Shown here: in pieces, positions 11,630 through 28,018 of the stretch
How the letters are laid out: each line of letters starts with the position of its first letter
Numbering within the stretch: the first letter of the stretch is position 1
DNA from: Azadirachta indica
Lineage: Eukaryota; Streptophyta; Magnoliopsida; Sapindales; Meliaceae
Length of the DNA: 64,000 bases
Direction: 5' to 3'
Assembly: GCA_022749755.1 (NCBI GenBank)
Contig: CM040449.1
Coordinates: 8,813,657 to 8,877,656 of the forward strand
Notes under the pieces: generated by a model
What the model was told of the DNA's origin: nothing
The model's database searches: none
What the model saw: only the letters and a program-made list of their open reading frames with translations
Made by a program: the position numbers and the translations under genes

Positions 11630-14600
11630 ATATTAGAATTACCGTAATACTAAACTAAGGCTAAAAGGTGTAGGATATTTGAAGGAAGAAAGAAAAGAGG
11701 GAAGTGGATAAATTGGTAAAATTAAGGGCTAATCATAGTTTCTCACACTTTAATTATCAAAATTTTAAAGTTAAATAAAAACATGATAGTATCAAATATT
11801 TTTTGAAAAAAATTGGAAGAAAATACATTTTTGAATTTCGTTAGTTTAATTATTCAAAAAAGGTTATATTTTATTTAGATTATCTATGATAAGTTGTAAA
11901 ATAATTTTATCCTATAAGTTTATTTAATTTTTTATTTTTATATAAAATAATATTCTGTTTTGATTAATATTTTTAAATAATACTATCTTATCATAAATAT
12001 TAATTAGTTTTTTTTATTACAAATATAATATGAGTTAGTAAGGTTTATTTATATATAATTAAAACGTTAAGATTGGAATATTTATATATCTCCTGCATTT
12101 TAGGAAAAGAATAAATATCCTCTAGGTTTTAAGTTTTGAAAAAATAAGAAAATATTTCTCAAATTTAACTTTCAATAATTTGATCTATTAGAATATTATT
12201 ATTTTAATTTCTAGATTTAATTAAAATAATGAAGTAGAATGTACTTTTTTCTTCATTAATAATATAGTCCTTATATTTTAGGGATGACAATTTTTGACAC
12301 GATTTATCAACTTAATAGAAACGTGACAAGAAGTTAGTATATTTGAATTAACTTAAAATAACACAATTAATAAATAAGTTGTAATGATATGACACAATTA
12401 ATAATTGAGTCGTTCACAGATTTAAAAGTCTTAATATGTGAACTTGTTTATAAAACAATTAACTATTTGAATAATAAAATAAATATTATTTTATTTTTTG
12501 ATATTTTAAAAATACTTAATTATATTTTTAGTATTTTAAAAAGTATTTAATATATTTAAAATAAAATTTATTAGTATTTGAATAGATAATATTATCAATA
12601 TTTTAAAAAATATATTAAAAAAATATGTTAAACAGGTAACAAAATTATTAAGTGGGTAATTCATTTAATAAATGGGTTGAATTCAGGTTAGTTTCAAATA
12701 AGTTATATTTTTATTTAACACTATATTAATCCACTAACTTGAAATATTGCCATTCGTACCACTATTTCTAATATATTAGATATTAAAATGCTAAACTTAA
12801 AAAGCTTTGTTTAATTTTTTTATTTTTAAAAAACTTAGAAATGAAAATATTATTTATTTAATTAAAAATGTTAACAATAAATTTGGTTAAAATCATATAA
12901 AATGTTCCTGACCTCCTACTATTTTTTTTTCTTTTCACTTTCTTGTCAATGATGTAGTATGCATTGATCATAAAAAATTTTAGATAAAATATATATACCA
13001 TCTTATTTTTAATAATCTGACAAGGCTGACTTGATGTGATATTATAGAACAAAATAAAAAATTAAAAACTATTTTTTTTCATAAATAATTATAAATAAAT
13101 TATGATATCCACGAACAAATTATAAATGAATTGTTATAAAATTAATAAAAATAAAAAGTATTATCTCCTAATTAATACTAATTTATTAAGTTAATCAAAA
13201 TGCTAATATATATTTGTTAATTTTCTTACAAATTATCTTTTTTTTATTCTTTTCCTCTTCGATATCAAACACAAAGTTAAAAACTTTGACGAATATCCAC
13301 ACCAATTTCTTCACTTTGCTTTTGCATTTTTCTTGCGTCACCCACTTCAATTTCAGCTTCATTTTCACTCCTTTTGGCACCTCTAATTTCACCTTAATTA
13401 ATTACCCGTAAGCCAGAAAAAAATGTTAATAAAATTATCTCAGTAGAGATAATTTTGATGTAGCACATGCAAATAAAACTCAACTCAACCTCTTATAAAA
13501 TAAATAAATAAATAAGTTTTCTAACAAAATAAACTAAATCTACACTTGGGTACCAAAGAAAAATTGAAAGAAGAAAAAGGTTCTGGCAACAAAGAAAATA
13601 GTGAGACAAGAAAAATAATTTGAGAAAAAAAATGATTTAGGAAATGTTTGCTGATTGTTAGAAAAAATATTTTGAGAAAAAAACTTTGAGAAAGAAAAAG
13701 GGAGAAAGAATAATATAAAAAACAATATTAATAAAAATTAAGAAAACTACAAACAAAATTTAAAAATACACAAAGGAAAATTATTTTTAATATTTTTATT
13801 TTTTAAACATATTTTATAATGAAATGTAATAGTTAGTCAACTTTTTTTTTTTGAATATATTAGTTTTAATTTTAATGTCACAAACAAAAAGTCCCTTTTA
13901 CCATTAAAAAATGGTTACTATTTTGACAAGAAGGAAAATTTTGAGTTACCATTTTGACAACATAGAAATTTTGGACAATCTAACAGGATGACAATTTCAT
14001 AGGATTATGCAGTGCAATATCAGATATCGTTTTAGCGTATATTTTAAATATTCAAAAATAAAAATTCTCAAAAACAGACAAGTAACCCATAAAAAAAGAT
14101 AAATAACCCACTAAAAAAATAATAAAAAATATATTATTGATTGAATTAATTAAAAACTACTGAACAAATTCTAAAAGAATAAGAATTTTTCACGAATAAA
14201 AAATTTAATTAAAACTAAAATAATAAACTAAAATCCTAATTATTAAACAATAAAATTAAATGAAAATCCCAATTGAAATAAAAAATCACAATAACATTAA
14301 AACTAAACTTTCTAATTTCGCCTGTTTCTTATCCTATATTATAGGAGGGTAATGAATTTACAATAAATCTAAGAGGAGAGAAATGATATATTTTTTTGCA
14401 ATTATAAAAAATAAAATAGGAGTTTAAAAGTAATTTAAAGAATGTCGCTGTATCTTTAAAATTTATATAATGTAACTTTTCAAATAAAATTTTTATTTTT
14501 TAAAAAATATAATTTTTATAAATAAAATTTTTAATAAAAATTCATTAATTATTGGATTACTATGAACTTTAATTTTTTTAGAAAAATTTTTAAAATTACA

Positions 14601-14663
14601 TATACACTTTATATCTCATGATAACTACTTTTAAAACATTTTTTTTATTGCAACAACATTAAA

Positions 14664-14669
<6 letters not shown>

Positions 14670-14702
<33 letters not shown>
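14670..14702. repeat. (TA)n/(CA)n microsatellite
   Basis: An uninterrupted TA run of about a dozen units passes into CACACAC. Compound dinucleotide repeat in non-coding DNA. Confidence 0.9.
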
Positions 14703-14703
<1 letters not shown>

Positions 14704-17316
14704 TACATTTGTATCTCATGACAGATACAAATATCTACGGTATAAATCTTAATTCTTTAATTATAATCTTTGGATCTTTAATTATAAGTTTTAAACATTT
14801 TTTTATTACATTTAAAAAAATTAAAAATTAAAAAGAATATTTTTCAAAAATTGAGAAATAATATAAAAAAAATTGAAACCATGTTCTTTGTTTATTATGC
14901 CGTGAAGACAATAAAAAGAGCAAAACACATTAATCAAAGTGGTTTTACCAATTGCTTTCACACATGAGAACACGTGCAAGTGTCACGTGAAAAGGAAAAA
15001 ACACAATCAAGTTGCCATACACTACTACTTCTAACTCAATATGAAATTATTTATTTTTAGGTACTTTCTAAATCAAATTAAATAAATTTAAACATTGGGC
15101 TTTGGTTTTTGTTCGTGTTAATCACAAAAAAGTTGTAGACTTTTTTGTTTTTGAAAAGACAAAAAGTGTAAACTTTATAGTACATCACAAGAAATAATTT
15201 GATTTGGTCAAGTTTTGATTGACTAAACCAATCTTGTAATTAGAAAATGATTTCATAAGTTTTAGCAAAAATTTTAAGAAGATCAATAATTGATTCATTA
15301 ATTTCTAATAAAAAAATCACTAATTACTTCATGAATGACCGCATTATACTTTAATTTATTGTTTACTTAGCTTTTTAATTATCAATAAAATTTAGAAAAG
15401 GAAGTGATTTGTATATTCATTTAATAAAAGTTTACTACTTACATATTTATTTTAAAAATAAATTAAATATCGGTGATAAATAATATATGCCATATTTTAA
15501 TCAGATAATTTTGTTAAAACTATGTTATATAATTTTATTATCTAAAACTTAACAATAGAGAGATATGTCATTCAATTTTATCTAGTTGAATAATAAAAAG
15601 AGAAGAATATGTTCGATTTTTGTTTATGGCAGAATTCTCTTTACACTTATATTGTAAAGATTTTTCACTAATTATATGGATAGATATATATTCTAAATAT
15701 GTATAAATATTTTATATCTAAGCCGTAAAAAATTGGCCAATTAATAATCCATATGATTTGTTGTGAGCTATAATTAAGAACTAGGGATTGTTGCCCATCT
15801 AGGGAGAAGAGTATTGTGTGATACCCTAGGAATAACATTCTCCTAGGAGCAAGCTCATTTGAATTATCTCTAGTTTTTCCTTTACATTGACTTCAAAGAA
15901 AAACCTAGATGCACTTCAATCTAAGCCACAAATTACAATGAAAGCTTGGTGGGTTTGATTGCTTTTGGAGGACGACTTAATTGCCTTTATAAATTTAAGT
16001 ACAATTTTATTCATTTGATGTGCATTTGACGATGATTTGTTACTTTATATATATGTTAATCTTAAAATGCTATGTTATGAAAGAATTATGGTCGGTCAAG
16101 ATAAGAGGAAGTCAAGATTATGTAATAATTTTCTTCAAAAAAGACAATTAATAAAATAAAAATTATTGGATTATCGGTGTCCTTCTCTAAGTGTAACAAA
16201 CATCAAGATTAATAACCCAAGAAATAATTATGTATAAATGGAAACACAATAATTTAACATGGTTCACTTTTAATTTAATTATATCAAAACGAAAGAAAAA
16301 TTTATTATAATAATTAGCACATACTACAAGATAATAAATCCTAATGACTCGATGTTAGTCGTACTATTAGTATGCAGTATAGTAAACAATTTAATCATAA
16401 TTTAGTACATTGTACAAAAGAGTACAAAAATAATGTGTTTAAACCATTCTGATTGTGTCTCTCTAGAGAACACCTTTTATGTAATTACTTATTTATACTC
16501 TTAATTTAGACGAAATCTAATCCTATTTAGTCGAAATTTACATTAAAGCTGGAGAATCGAGGGAATTGAAATAAGATCATCTGAGAGTTTTTTTTTTTTT
16601 TTACTGTAACTATAAAGTGAATCAAGTAATTTATTAGATTATTTTCTTTTTGTCTACCATAAAGTACAACACAAAAAGCAAATAAATAGTTTCTTTTTTC
16701 TTTTCTTTTAACATAAACATATATTGTAGTTACTAGTTAGGAGTCTAGCTACCAGGGTTGCACGTAATCAAGCCTAATTGAAATCCAATGTGAAATTTAC
16801 TTCTTATTTAGAGAAGGGTGAATTTTAATATACGGAAAAAAAAAAAAACTCTCACAAATATACACAAAAAATTGAAAAATTAAAATTTTGTCTTTAGGTT
16901 AAGATAAAAAGACAAATACTACTAATGAAGGTATATTTCATACTATTAACTTTCAATTAAATTCGAAAATTAAGGTTAAAAAAAAGTATTTGGTAAAATT
17001 AACTTTTTATAAGATTTCTCCAATTTTCTTATTAATATTCATCATTTAAACTTTTACCCGATAATAATCATAATATTTAGAGTCCTAATACCGCAATTTC
17101 AATTGTATTAAAATTTTAATTTTTAACTAAAAAAAAATAAAATTTTAATATTATACAATTACATCTTTAATAAATAAAAAAATTTGCTAAAAATTGAAAT
17201 TCGAATTAAGTATAAATTTAAGTTATCTATAAAAGTTTTATGTGTAATTTGAGTGAAATTCATTTTAGTTGGAATGACTTAGAGTTAGCACTTAGTTTTG
17301 AATTTGTATAAATAAC

Positions 17317-17347
<31 letters not shown>

Positions 17348-17438
17348 ACGTCGGTAGCAATTAACAAGTAGAGAATTGAAAAGGAAAGACTGCCTTGATG
17401 ATGATAGGTGTAGAGTGTACGTAGTGTAGGATAGGTTG

Positions 17439-17440
<2 letters not shown>

Positions 17441-17472
<32 letters not shown>
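17441..17472. repeat. (GA)n microsatellite
   Basis: About 15 GA units. A (TA)n run lies about 100 bp to its left. Predicted open frames across this stretch are artefacts of the repeat. Confidence 0.9.
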
Positions 17473-17474
<2 letters not shown>

Positions 17475-19522
17475 GAAAATCCAAGTAAGACTCTTTTGAC
17501 TAACTTGAGAATCACGCAAACAAACATGGTGTGCACGTGAGTTGAAAGAACCTCGTGATCTCAAAATCTTTTAATTTTTACCTCTTTGTACGATTTTTAT
17601 ACACACACATATATACATAGAGTGAAAAACAAAACAAAAGCTGAAGAAGATCGACGAGATGTTCTTAAACTTAGCAAATATTATCCAACACAACACGCCA
17701 CCCACACCCACCTCCTCGTTTCTTGCCCTAACAACACACGCACACACGATCGGATGTAAGAACGAATTCAATTTTCCTGTCTTGATTTGTGGGCCTATGA
17801 GATCCGACATTCATGGGCACAATTGCCTGATCTTGAGATATGAGATCCCCACTACTACTCCTCCTCCTCTACCCACCATTGATATGCATTCATTCAGTGC
17901 AGTAATTCTATTTATTAACTAGCTTAGTAATTTACTTTCCCAAAACTCATAAATGTATATATGTTGGTAAATAAGAGTTATTACTCTTGTCATCTATATA
18001 TTTCACCCATAGTTCACAGAGTAAAAGAGTTGTGGTATATATCCCACTTTATCGATCGAACATTTTTAACATAATGTAAGAGTGAAAGTTTTATCAATAG
18101 TATGAATAGATTTATGTGGTATATCATAAATAATTTTATTTAAACTCTCATTTCTAATAGATTTTTGATATATATTTTCAGTAAATTACATATAGTATAT
18201 AATATTTAAGAAAAAAAAGACTTGTGCTATCGCACAATTATTGTATGTTACATTAAAGAAAAGTAGAGACCTTTAAACTCAATTGATAGGTCATTCTCAC
18301 TTTATATTAACGGTTAAATGCATATTAAATAACAAACGGTTCAAATGTAATAATTGTAATGTACAACTGCTATATTATAGCCTTGCCCCCAATAAAATTA
18401 ATTCTAAGACATATTAGAGTGTATTGGCAATTATTGATTCTAATTTTGGTAAGCTAATGTAATGATAATTAATACTCTTCTTTCAAGTATACTTATGCGT
18501 CTCTTATTTATATGAATACTGTAGATAAATTTATATAGGTGGCTAATTAATGCCTTAAATTAAGATTGTTTAGTATTAAGATTTTTCTTACTTTAAAACT
18601 CCAGATATTTAGTGCTATTCTTAAATAAAAGTATTGAATGTTAAATATTAATAAAAAATAAGTGAATTTTACTAAAATAAAAATTTATATTATGTACTAG
18701 TTTATATTTACTTTTAAAACGTAGAGTGTTGAAGTATCATGAGCTCAAATGAGTTTGAGACACGTTTTAATGACAAATGTCAATTTCATGAAGATATATG
18801 AAAAATATATAATTAGATTAAATTTATTAGTGATTATATTCTTTTCATATTTTTAATTTTTAATTTTTTTTTACGTGAAAACTAACAAAATATTCTTTAG
18901 CTTATTGGATTTGGCCTGGAAGCAGAATCATGATGCAAGCTTAATGCTTTAATTTAATACCCTAGGTAACAAGTTTTAGCAAGTCTTTTTTATTAGGGCA
19001 TAGCTCTTCTTTCTTTTATAATTTATCTTTCATAATATGAGCAAACAATTTCAAGAAGAGATTTAATTAATGAATAGTGCACGAGCACTAATCATAACAT
19101 CACAAATGAAAGTGATTACATGATGAATGATGCAAATAATATGAAATCAAATTAAAAAAATCATTATTAATCATTTCCCATCTTCTATTTTATATCCCTC
19201 ATTCCAATGTTACTATTTTTATTTATATGTATAATTCCAATATACACATTTCGAACAACTATATGCTGCAGAAATTTGTACACTACCAAGAACCTTTTAA
19301 CATCAAATCAAAAGATGACAGACAATATTATTTAACCGGCCTAGATTTCTCTCTTTATTATATGATCAATAGCATATAAAAATCATGCACTTGTAAGCAT
19401 ATTTCTCCCCATTCATACGCAACCTTAACACTAAATTCTTTTTTTTTTCTTTTTTAATTTTTTATTATAAAATCTTTTACTTCTCCCACGATCAAATCCC
19501 TACTACTACACGCATGCACACC

Positions 19523-19531
19523 TATTTAAAT
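19523..19531 (+). promoter_or_regulatory. TATA box of CYP78A gene
   Basis: TATTTAAAT lies 92-100 bp before the ATG, a normal plant spacing with a leader of roughly 60-70 bases. Confidence 0.5.
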
Positions 19532-19622
19532 CATTGTGTACTCAATTGTCTCCTCAACACAATTTTCTCTTTACATTTCCTTCACTGATCATCTTCATCG
19601 TGTGTCAGCTGATACTCTCATC

Positions 19623-21328
19623 ATGGATTTTGCTTCAACTTCTGTTGACAAAAGCTGGTGGGTTTTCACACTCCCAGCAGTTATTCAGAACCAAAACTTG
19701 TTCAATGTCTATGTTTTGATCTCAATTTTCATTGCATTTTTGTTTATTGGGCTGTTAACTAGCTGGGTTTTCTCCAATGGCGGCTTTGCTTGGAAAAATG
19801 GAAGGAACCAATTGGGTTCAGTCTCCATTCCCGGTCACCGTGGTCTGCCCTTCTTTGGGAGCATTTTCAACTTGAGTTGCGGCCTTGCTCACCGCAGTCT
19901 CGCTTGCATGGCCTCTGGCCAAGCCGCTAAAAAGCTCATGGCTTTCAGCTTGGGCTCAACCCCTGTTGTTGTCACCTCCGATCCAGTCATTGCTCGTGAA
20001 ATCTTAACCTCTTCTCACTTTGCAAACCGTCCCATCAAGCAATCGGCTAAAAGTCTCATGTTCAGCCGCGCCATTGGTTTCGCTCCTAATGGTTCTTACT
20101 GGCGTCTGCTGAGAAGAATTGCATCGACTCACCTGTTTGCTCCTAACCGCATTGCTGCTCATGAATCTGGGCGCCAGATTGACTGCGCTGCTATGTTAAA
20201 CGCCATAGCTAAAGAGCAATCGGTCAACGGATTTGTTACTTTACGGAAACATTTACAGGCTGCGGCTCTTAATAACATCATGGGAACAGTGTTTGGTAAA
20301 AGATACAACACAATGCAAGTCAGCGATGAAGCAAAAGAGTTGCATGAAATTGTAAGAGAAGGATTTGAGATCCTGGGTGCTTTTAACTGGTCTGATTATC
20401 TCCCATGGCTGAAATACTTCTATGATCCTTTCCGTATCAATCATCGCTGCTCAATTCTTGTTCCTCGTATAAAAAATCTCGTCAAACAAATCATCAAAGA
20501 ACACCAACTTAAAGAGTCCAAAATGCTCTGTGACAAGTCTGATTTCGTTGATGTTTTACTCTCTTTGGACGGTGATGAGAAGCTCAATGAAGAAGATATG
20601 ATCGCTGTTTTATGGGTTCGTAACTCTTTTATCTTTAAAAAATTTCTCTGCTTGTTCCACTCTGCTAATTGTTTTTCTTCATTTTGCAGGAAATGATCTT
20701 TCGTGGTACTGATACGACTGCAATTTTAACGGAGTGGGTGATGGCGGAGCTGGTTTTAAACCCGGCTTTGCAAGTCAGCGTTCGCAGTGAGCTCAACCTC
20801 ATCGTCGGAGAAGAGACCGTCAAAGACGCTGACGTGGGAAAATTATCTTACCTTCAAGCTGTGATCAAGGAAACCCTACGTCTCCATCCACCAGGGCCCC
20901 TCCTATCATGGGCGCGCCTCTCCACTTCCGATGTCCACCTCCGCAACGGCATGGTGGTCCCCGCCAACACGACCGCTATGGTCAACATGTGGGCCATAAC
21001 CCACGACCCAAATATTTGGAACGAGCCTCTGGCATTCAAGCCCGAGAGGTTTCTGAAGAGTCACGGTGGAGCAGACGTGGATGTTCGCGGCGGGGATTTA
21101 AGGCTCGCGCCGTTTGGAGCCGGCCGCAGGGTCTGTCCGGGGAAGAACCTAGGGCTAGTTACTGTGAGCCTCTGGGTGGCTAATCTGGTGCACCATTTTG
21201 AATGGGTCCAAGCCAAGGCTAACCCAGTTGACCTAAGCGAGGTGCTCAATCTTTCCTGTGAAATGAAGAACCCTCTCTGCGCTGTGGCTGTTCCAAGAAT
21301 CAACAACGTTCAACATTTTGAGGGTTAG
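19623..21328 (+). CDS. CYP78A: Cytochrome P450, CYP78A family
   Basis: Exons 19623-20615 and 20690-21328 with a 74-bp phase-0 intron give 543 residues. An N-terminal hydrophobic anchor is followed by the proline-rich hinge ([12 protein letters not shown]). The I-helix oxygen-binding motif is FRGTDTT (about 335-341), the K-helix ExxR is E392-R395, PERF is at 449-452, and the heme loop [10 protein letters not shown] has its iron-ligand Cys480. All hallmarks are present, so it should be active. The intron position just before EMIFRGTD is the CYP78A one. The family comprises ER-membrane monooxygenases, some of which (KLUH type) control organ and seed size in Arabidopsis; the substrate is unsettled. 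An in-frame upstream open stretch starts at 19536, but the ATG at 19623 begins the conserved N-terminus. The exon-2 half of the gene is duplicated as a pseudogene at 46.45 kb. Confidence 0.93.
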
Positions 21329-24030
21329 GGTTTGGTGAAAGAACTCAAAATGGTATGCTCTTTGATTAATTTCTAGGGCTTTGCCGAATATTATGAATGA
21401 AATTTTCCAAATAAAGTTGGTGTTATGGGCGTAGCTGGGTGATCTGGAGTACGCTTGACGTTCTAAATCATTCTGAGTTCGAGTAATAATAGAGTTAAGG
21501 GTTTGATATTTCTTGAGTGAGACTTCTCCCTCTTATCTAAAATCTTTTAAAAAAAAAAAAAAAAACATAAATAAAGTTGACGTTGGGTTAAGTTTTTTTT
21601 TATTGTATGGTTGTGTTGTCTTGTAAGAGCAATAATTAAGTTTTAAGTTTGAACAATTAAGTGGTGTTGTGTTTTCTACAAAAGTGTGTTTAAATGTATG
21701 TATGAGTATGTGTTTGCTGGAAAGATGTATACGTACGTAGAGAGAGAGTATGTAAAAGATCATATATACTTTTTAAGGTATATTATGTGTATTTTGTGTT
21801 TTAATTATTCCTATGAATATATATCATATTATTATATGAGTTTTTTATGAGTGTGATTTTGAATATCCAATCTAATATCTATCTTGAATTGATAAATATA
21901 TGTGCCCTAATACAGAGGTTATGTTTAAAATTTAGGTGACTTAAAAAAAAAATTTAATGGATGAAATTTTTAAAAATGATTTTTAACTTAAGAAGTTAAA
22001 ATATTTTTTAAAATTACAGAAGTTAAAACATAACAAATATATTTATTTTTTTAGATATAAAAATTTAAATATTTTATATTCGAATTAAATTTTTTTTATA
22101 AAATTTAAACGTACGTGTAAGTAGTTTAATTATTAAAGTTATTATTTATGAAATATTTTAACTTTTTATATTTTTATAATATGTAAAAGTATAACAATAT
22201 CAAATTAAACCTAAGATATGCTCATAGTTTGCTTAAAACACATCAAATTAACTAAAACATAATCACGTCAACCAAAGAAAATGTAAAAGAATTAGAGCAA
22301 TTAAAAAAAAAAAAATTAGAAAGCAATGTGTCATGAGTAGTAAATTAAATATTGCTTCAAGCTTCTAGAAAACAAGAACTATAAACTGGTGGGTTGCGCC
22401 ACCAGTTACTGGGCGGTGCATAACATTAATTAACTAATTAATCAAGTAATCAATCAATCAATTAATTAATTAATTAAGTAATCAATCAATTAATTAATTC
22501 TTGTAGATTTTGGTGCATGGTTTTCGTTACAAACTTTGTTTCCTTAAATGAAGCATATTAAACAAACTTATAATTCCTTTGGAATTTGTTACACAACCTA
22601 CGAAATAGAAGTAGAAATCGTTTTACTTTTTCTAATTCATAATATGATAATTATGCCTAGTTATCTAGGGTTTCACTAGCTATAAGACTAAGGAATAAAA
22701 TAATAAGTTTATTATATTTTAGGCTTTTCGAAAGTGTCGGTGCCCAATCCCATGATATTTGTGATTTTATCATTTTTCTATATATTGAGTGGAAATTTGG
22801 GATATAATAATATTTTCATACCTAAACTTTATCAAAACAATAAAAAAAGATATAGTTAACAAATTAATTTCCGGCTTTAATTATTTATCGGGTTTTCAAA
22901 TTAATTTCTGACTTTAATTATTTATATTGCGACCTAAATTTCACTCTATTATCATGAGAAAAGTACTGTATACTTTATTGCCTTGATAAATATTGTTACT
23001 TCAATAAAATTATAGAGGACTATTTTGATTGCTCGAATTGTGTTGGTTGACTTTGTAATCTCTCTCCATTCTATGTGAATACATGATAACTATAAATACA
23101 ATGTATTTGTAAAACCAGATTGAGTCACCCAATTTATATGAATTTTTTATAAAATGTTCTAGAAGTAATTATTAAAATATTTGAACGATAATTAATATAA
23201 GCTTATTCTATAACTAAAAAAATGTATATGATGTTTATGCGTGTTAAAAATGTTGTACATTTATTTTTGTATTTCAAAAGACACTAATTTAAAATATTAT
23301 TTATTTTAACCATAAATAATTTGTAACGTTTTAATTGGATTAAATTTTGTGGCAGTTTAATAAATAATATTAATAGGTTGACCCCCTTTTTTTTGTTACT
23401 AAATTAGATTTAATGGTGATAATCAGTATATGTTTTAATAGTGCTAGTATCTTTTCTTATCATATACAAAGAAGAGACTACATGATCTACTCTTGTATAT
23501 GTTAATCTATGGTTGTTCTAATATATTATATTAAATGTAAAATTTAGAAAACTAAGTTATTGTATTCTTGAGATGAGAATACCGTAAAATTTAATTTATA
23601 TAAGACATTATTTTAGAGTGTAAAGACAATACGATTTATTTTTAGTATGCATTAACTTATTGATACAAGACTATATATATTATGATTCCGTTGTTGAAAT
23701 ATTCATCGATTGAAATAAAATTTTCAATGATATGTAAAAATATAAGCACATAAGTAAATAAAATTATTTATTTCATTTCTTGTTATGAAATGGCTAGTAA
23801 TCCAAATTAAACATCTTCAAATTAAAGTACAAAATTTATTTTGGATTTGAGTCATTCCATATATGACTCAAATCAACATCAAATTAAGACTGTATACTTA
23901 ACAAACTTGAAGGAATTGAAGAATCATTAATAAATCATTCTTCATAAAACCAAAAACATAAAAACAAATATGAATCTAAATTAATTTAATAATAAATTAA
24001 AGTAATAGTGAACAAATTTGGTGTAGTACT
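21329..24030. other. Convergent spacer, P450 to laccase pseudogene
   Basis: The 3' flank of the P450 runs into the 3' flank of the first laccase. It includes a run of AATCAATCAATTAATTAATT units at about 22438-22500 that is also present in block B near 48180. No gene is seen. Confidence 0.6.
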
Positions 24031-27939
<3,909 letters not shown>

Positions 27940-28010
27940 TTTGAATCAAATGAATAGCGTCTAAACTTTTGTCTCTATATATGATGATTCAACGAGACAT
28001 TATTGTACTG

Positions 28011-28018
28011 TATTTATA
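28011..28018 (-). promoter_or_regulatory. TATA box of laccase pseudogene 1
   Basis: TATAAATA on the minus strand, about 72 bp upstream of the ATG. The same site is kept in block B at about 52066-52073. Confidence 0.45.

Larger units (their letters stand above)
11640..19510. other. 7.9-kb gene-poor spacer
   Basis: No gene can be supported. All open frames are short, A/T-biased and without recognisable domains; those at 17.26-17.92 kb run through (TA)n and (GA)n repeats. Notable content: (TA)n/(CA)n at about 14670-14702, (TA)n at 17318-17342, (GA)n at 17441-17472, and scattered A/T homopolymers. The last few kilobases are the upstream region of the P450 gene and may carry distal control elements. 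Confidence 0.6.

Noticed and set aside
12280..12760. Stretch resembling 48740-48970 and 24330-24480 (ACACAATTAATAA..., ATGATACAATA-like)
   Set aside because: Suggests remnants of an old dispersed repeat, but by eye the similarity is too weak in A/T-rich DNA to define boundaries or class.
17260..17922. Several overlapping open frames near 17.3-17.9 kb
   Set aside because: They cross TA and GA repeats, have no domain, and overlap on both strands; no splice or promoter pattern supports a gene.
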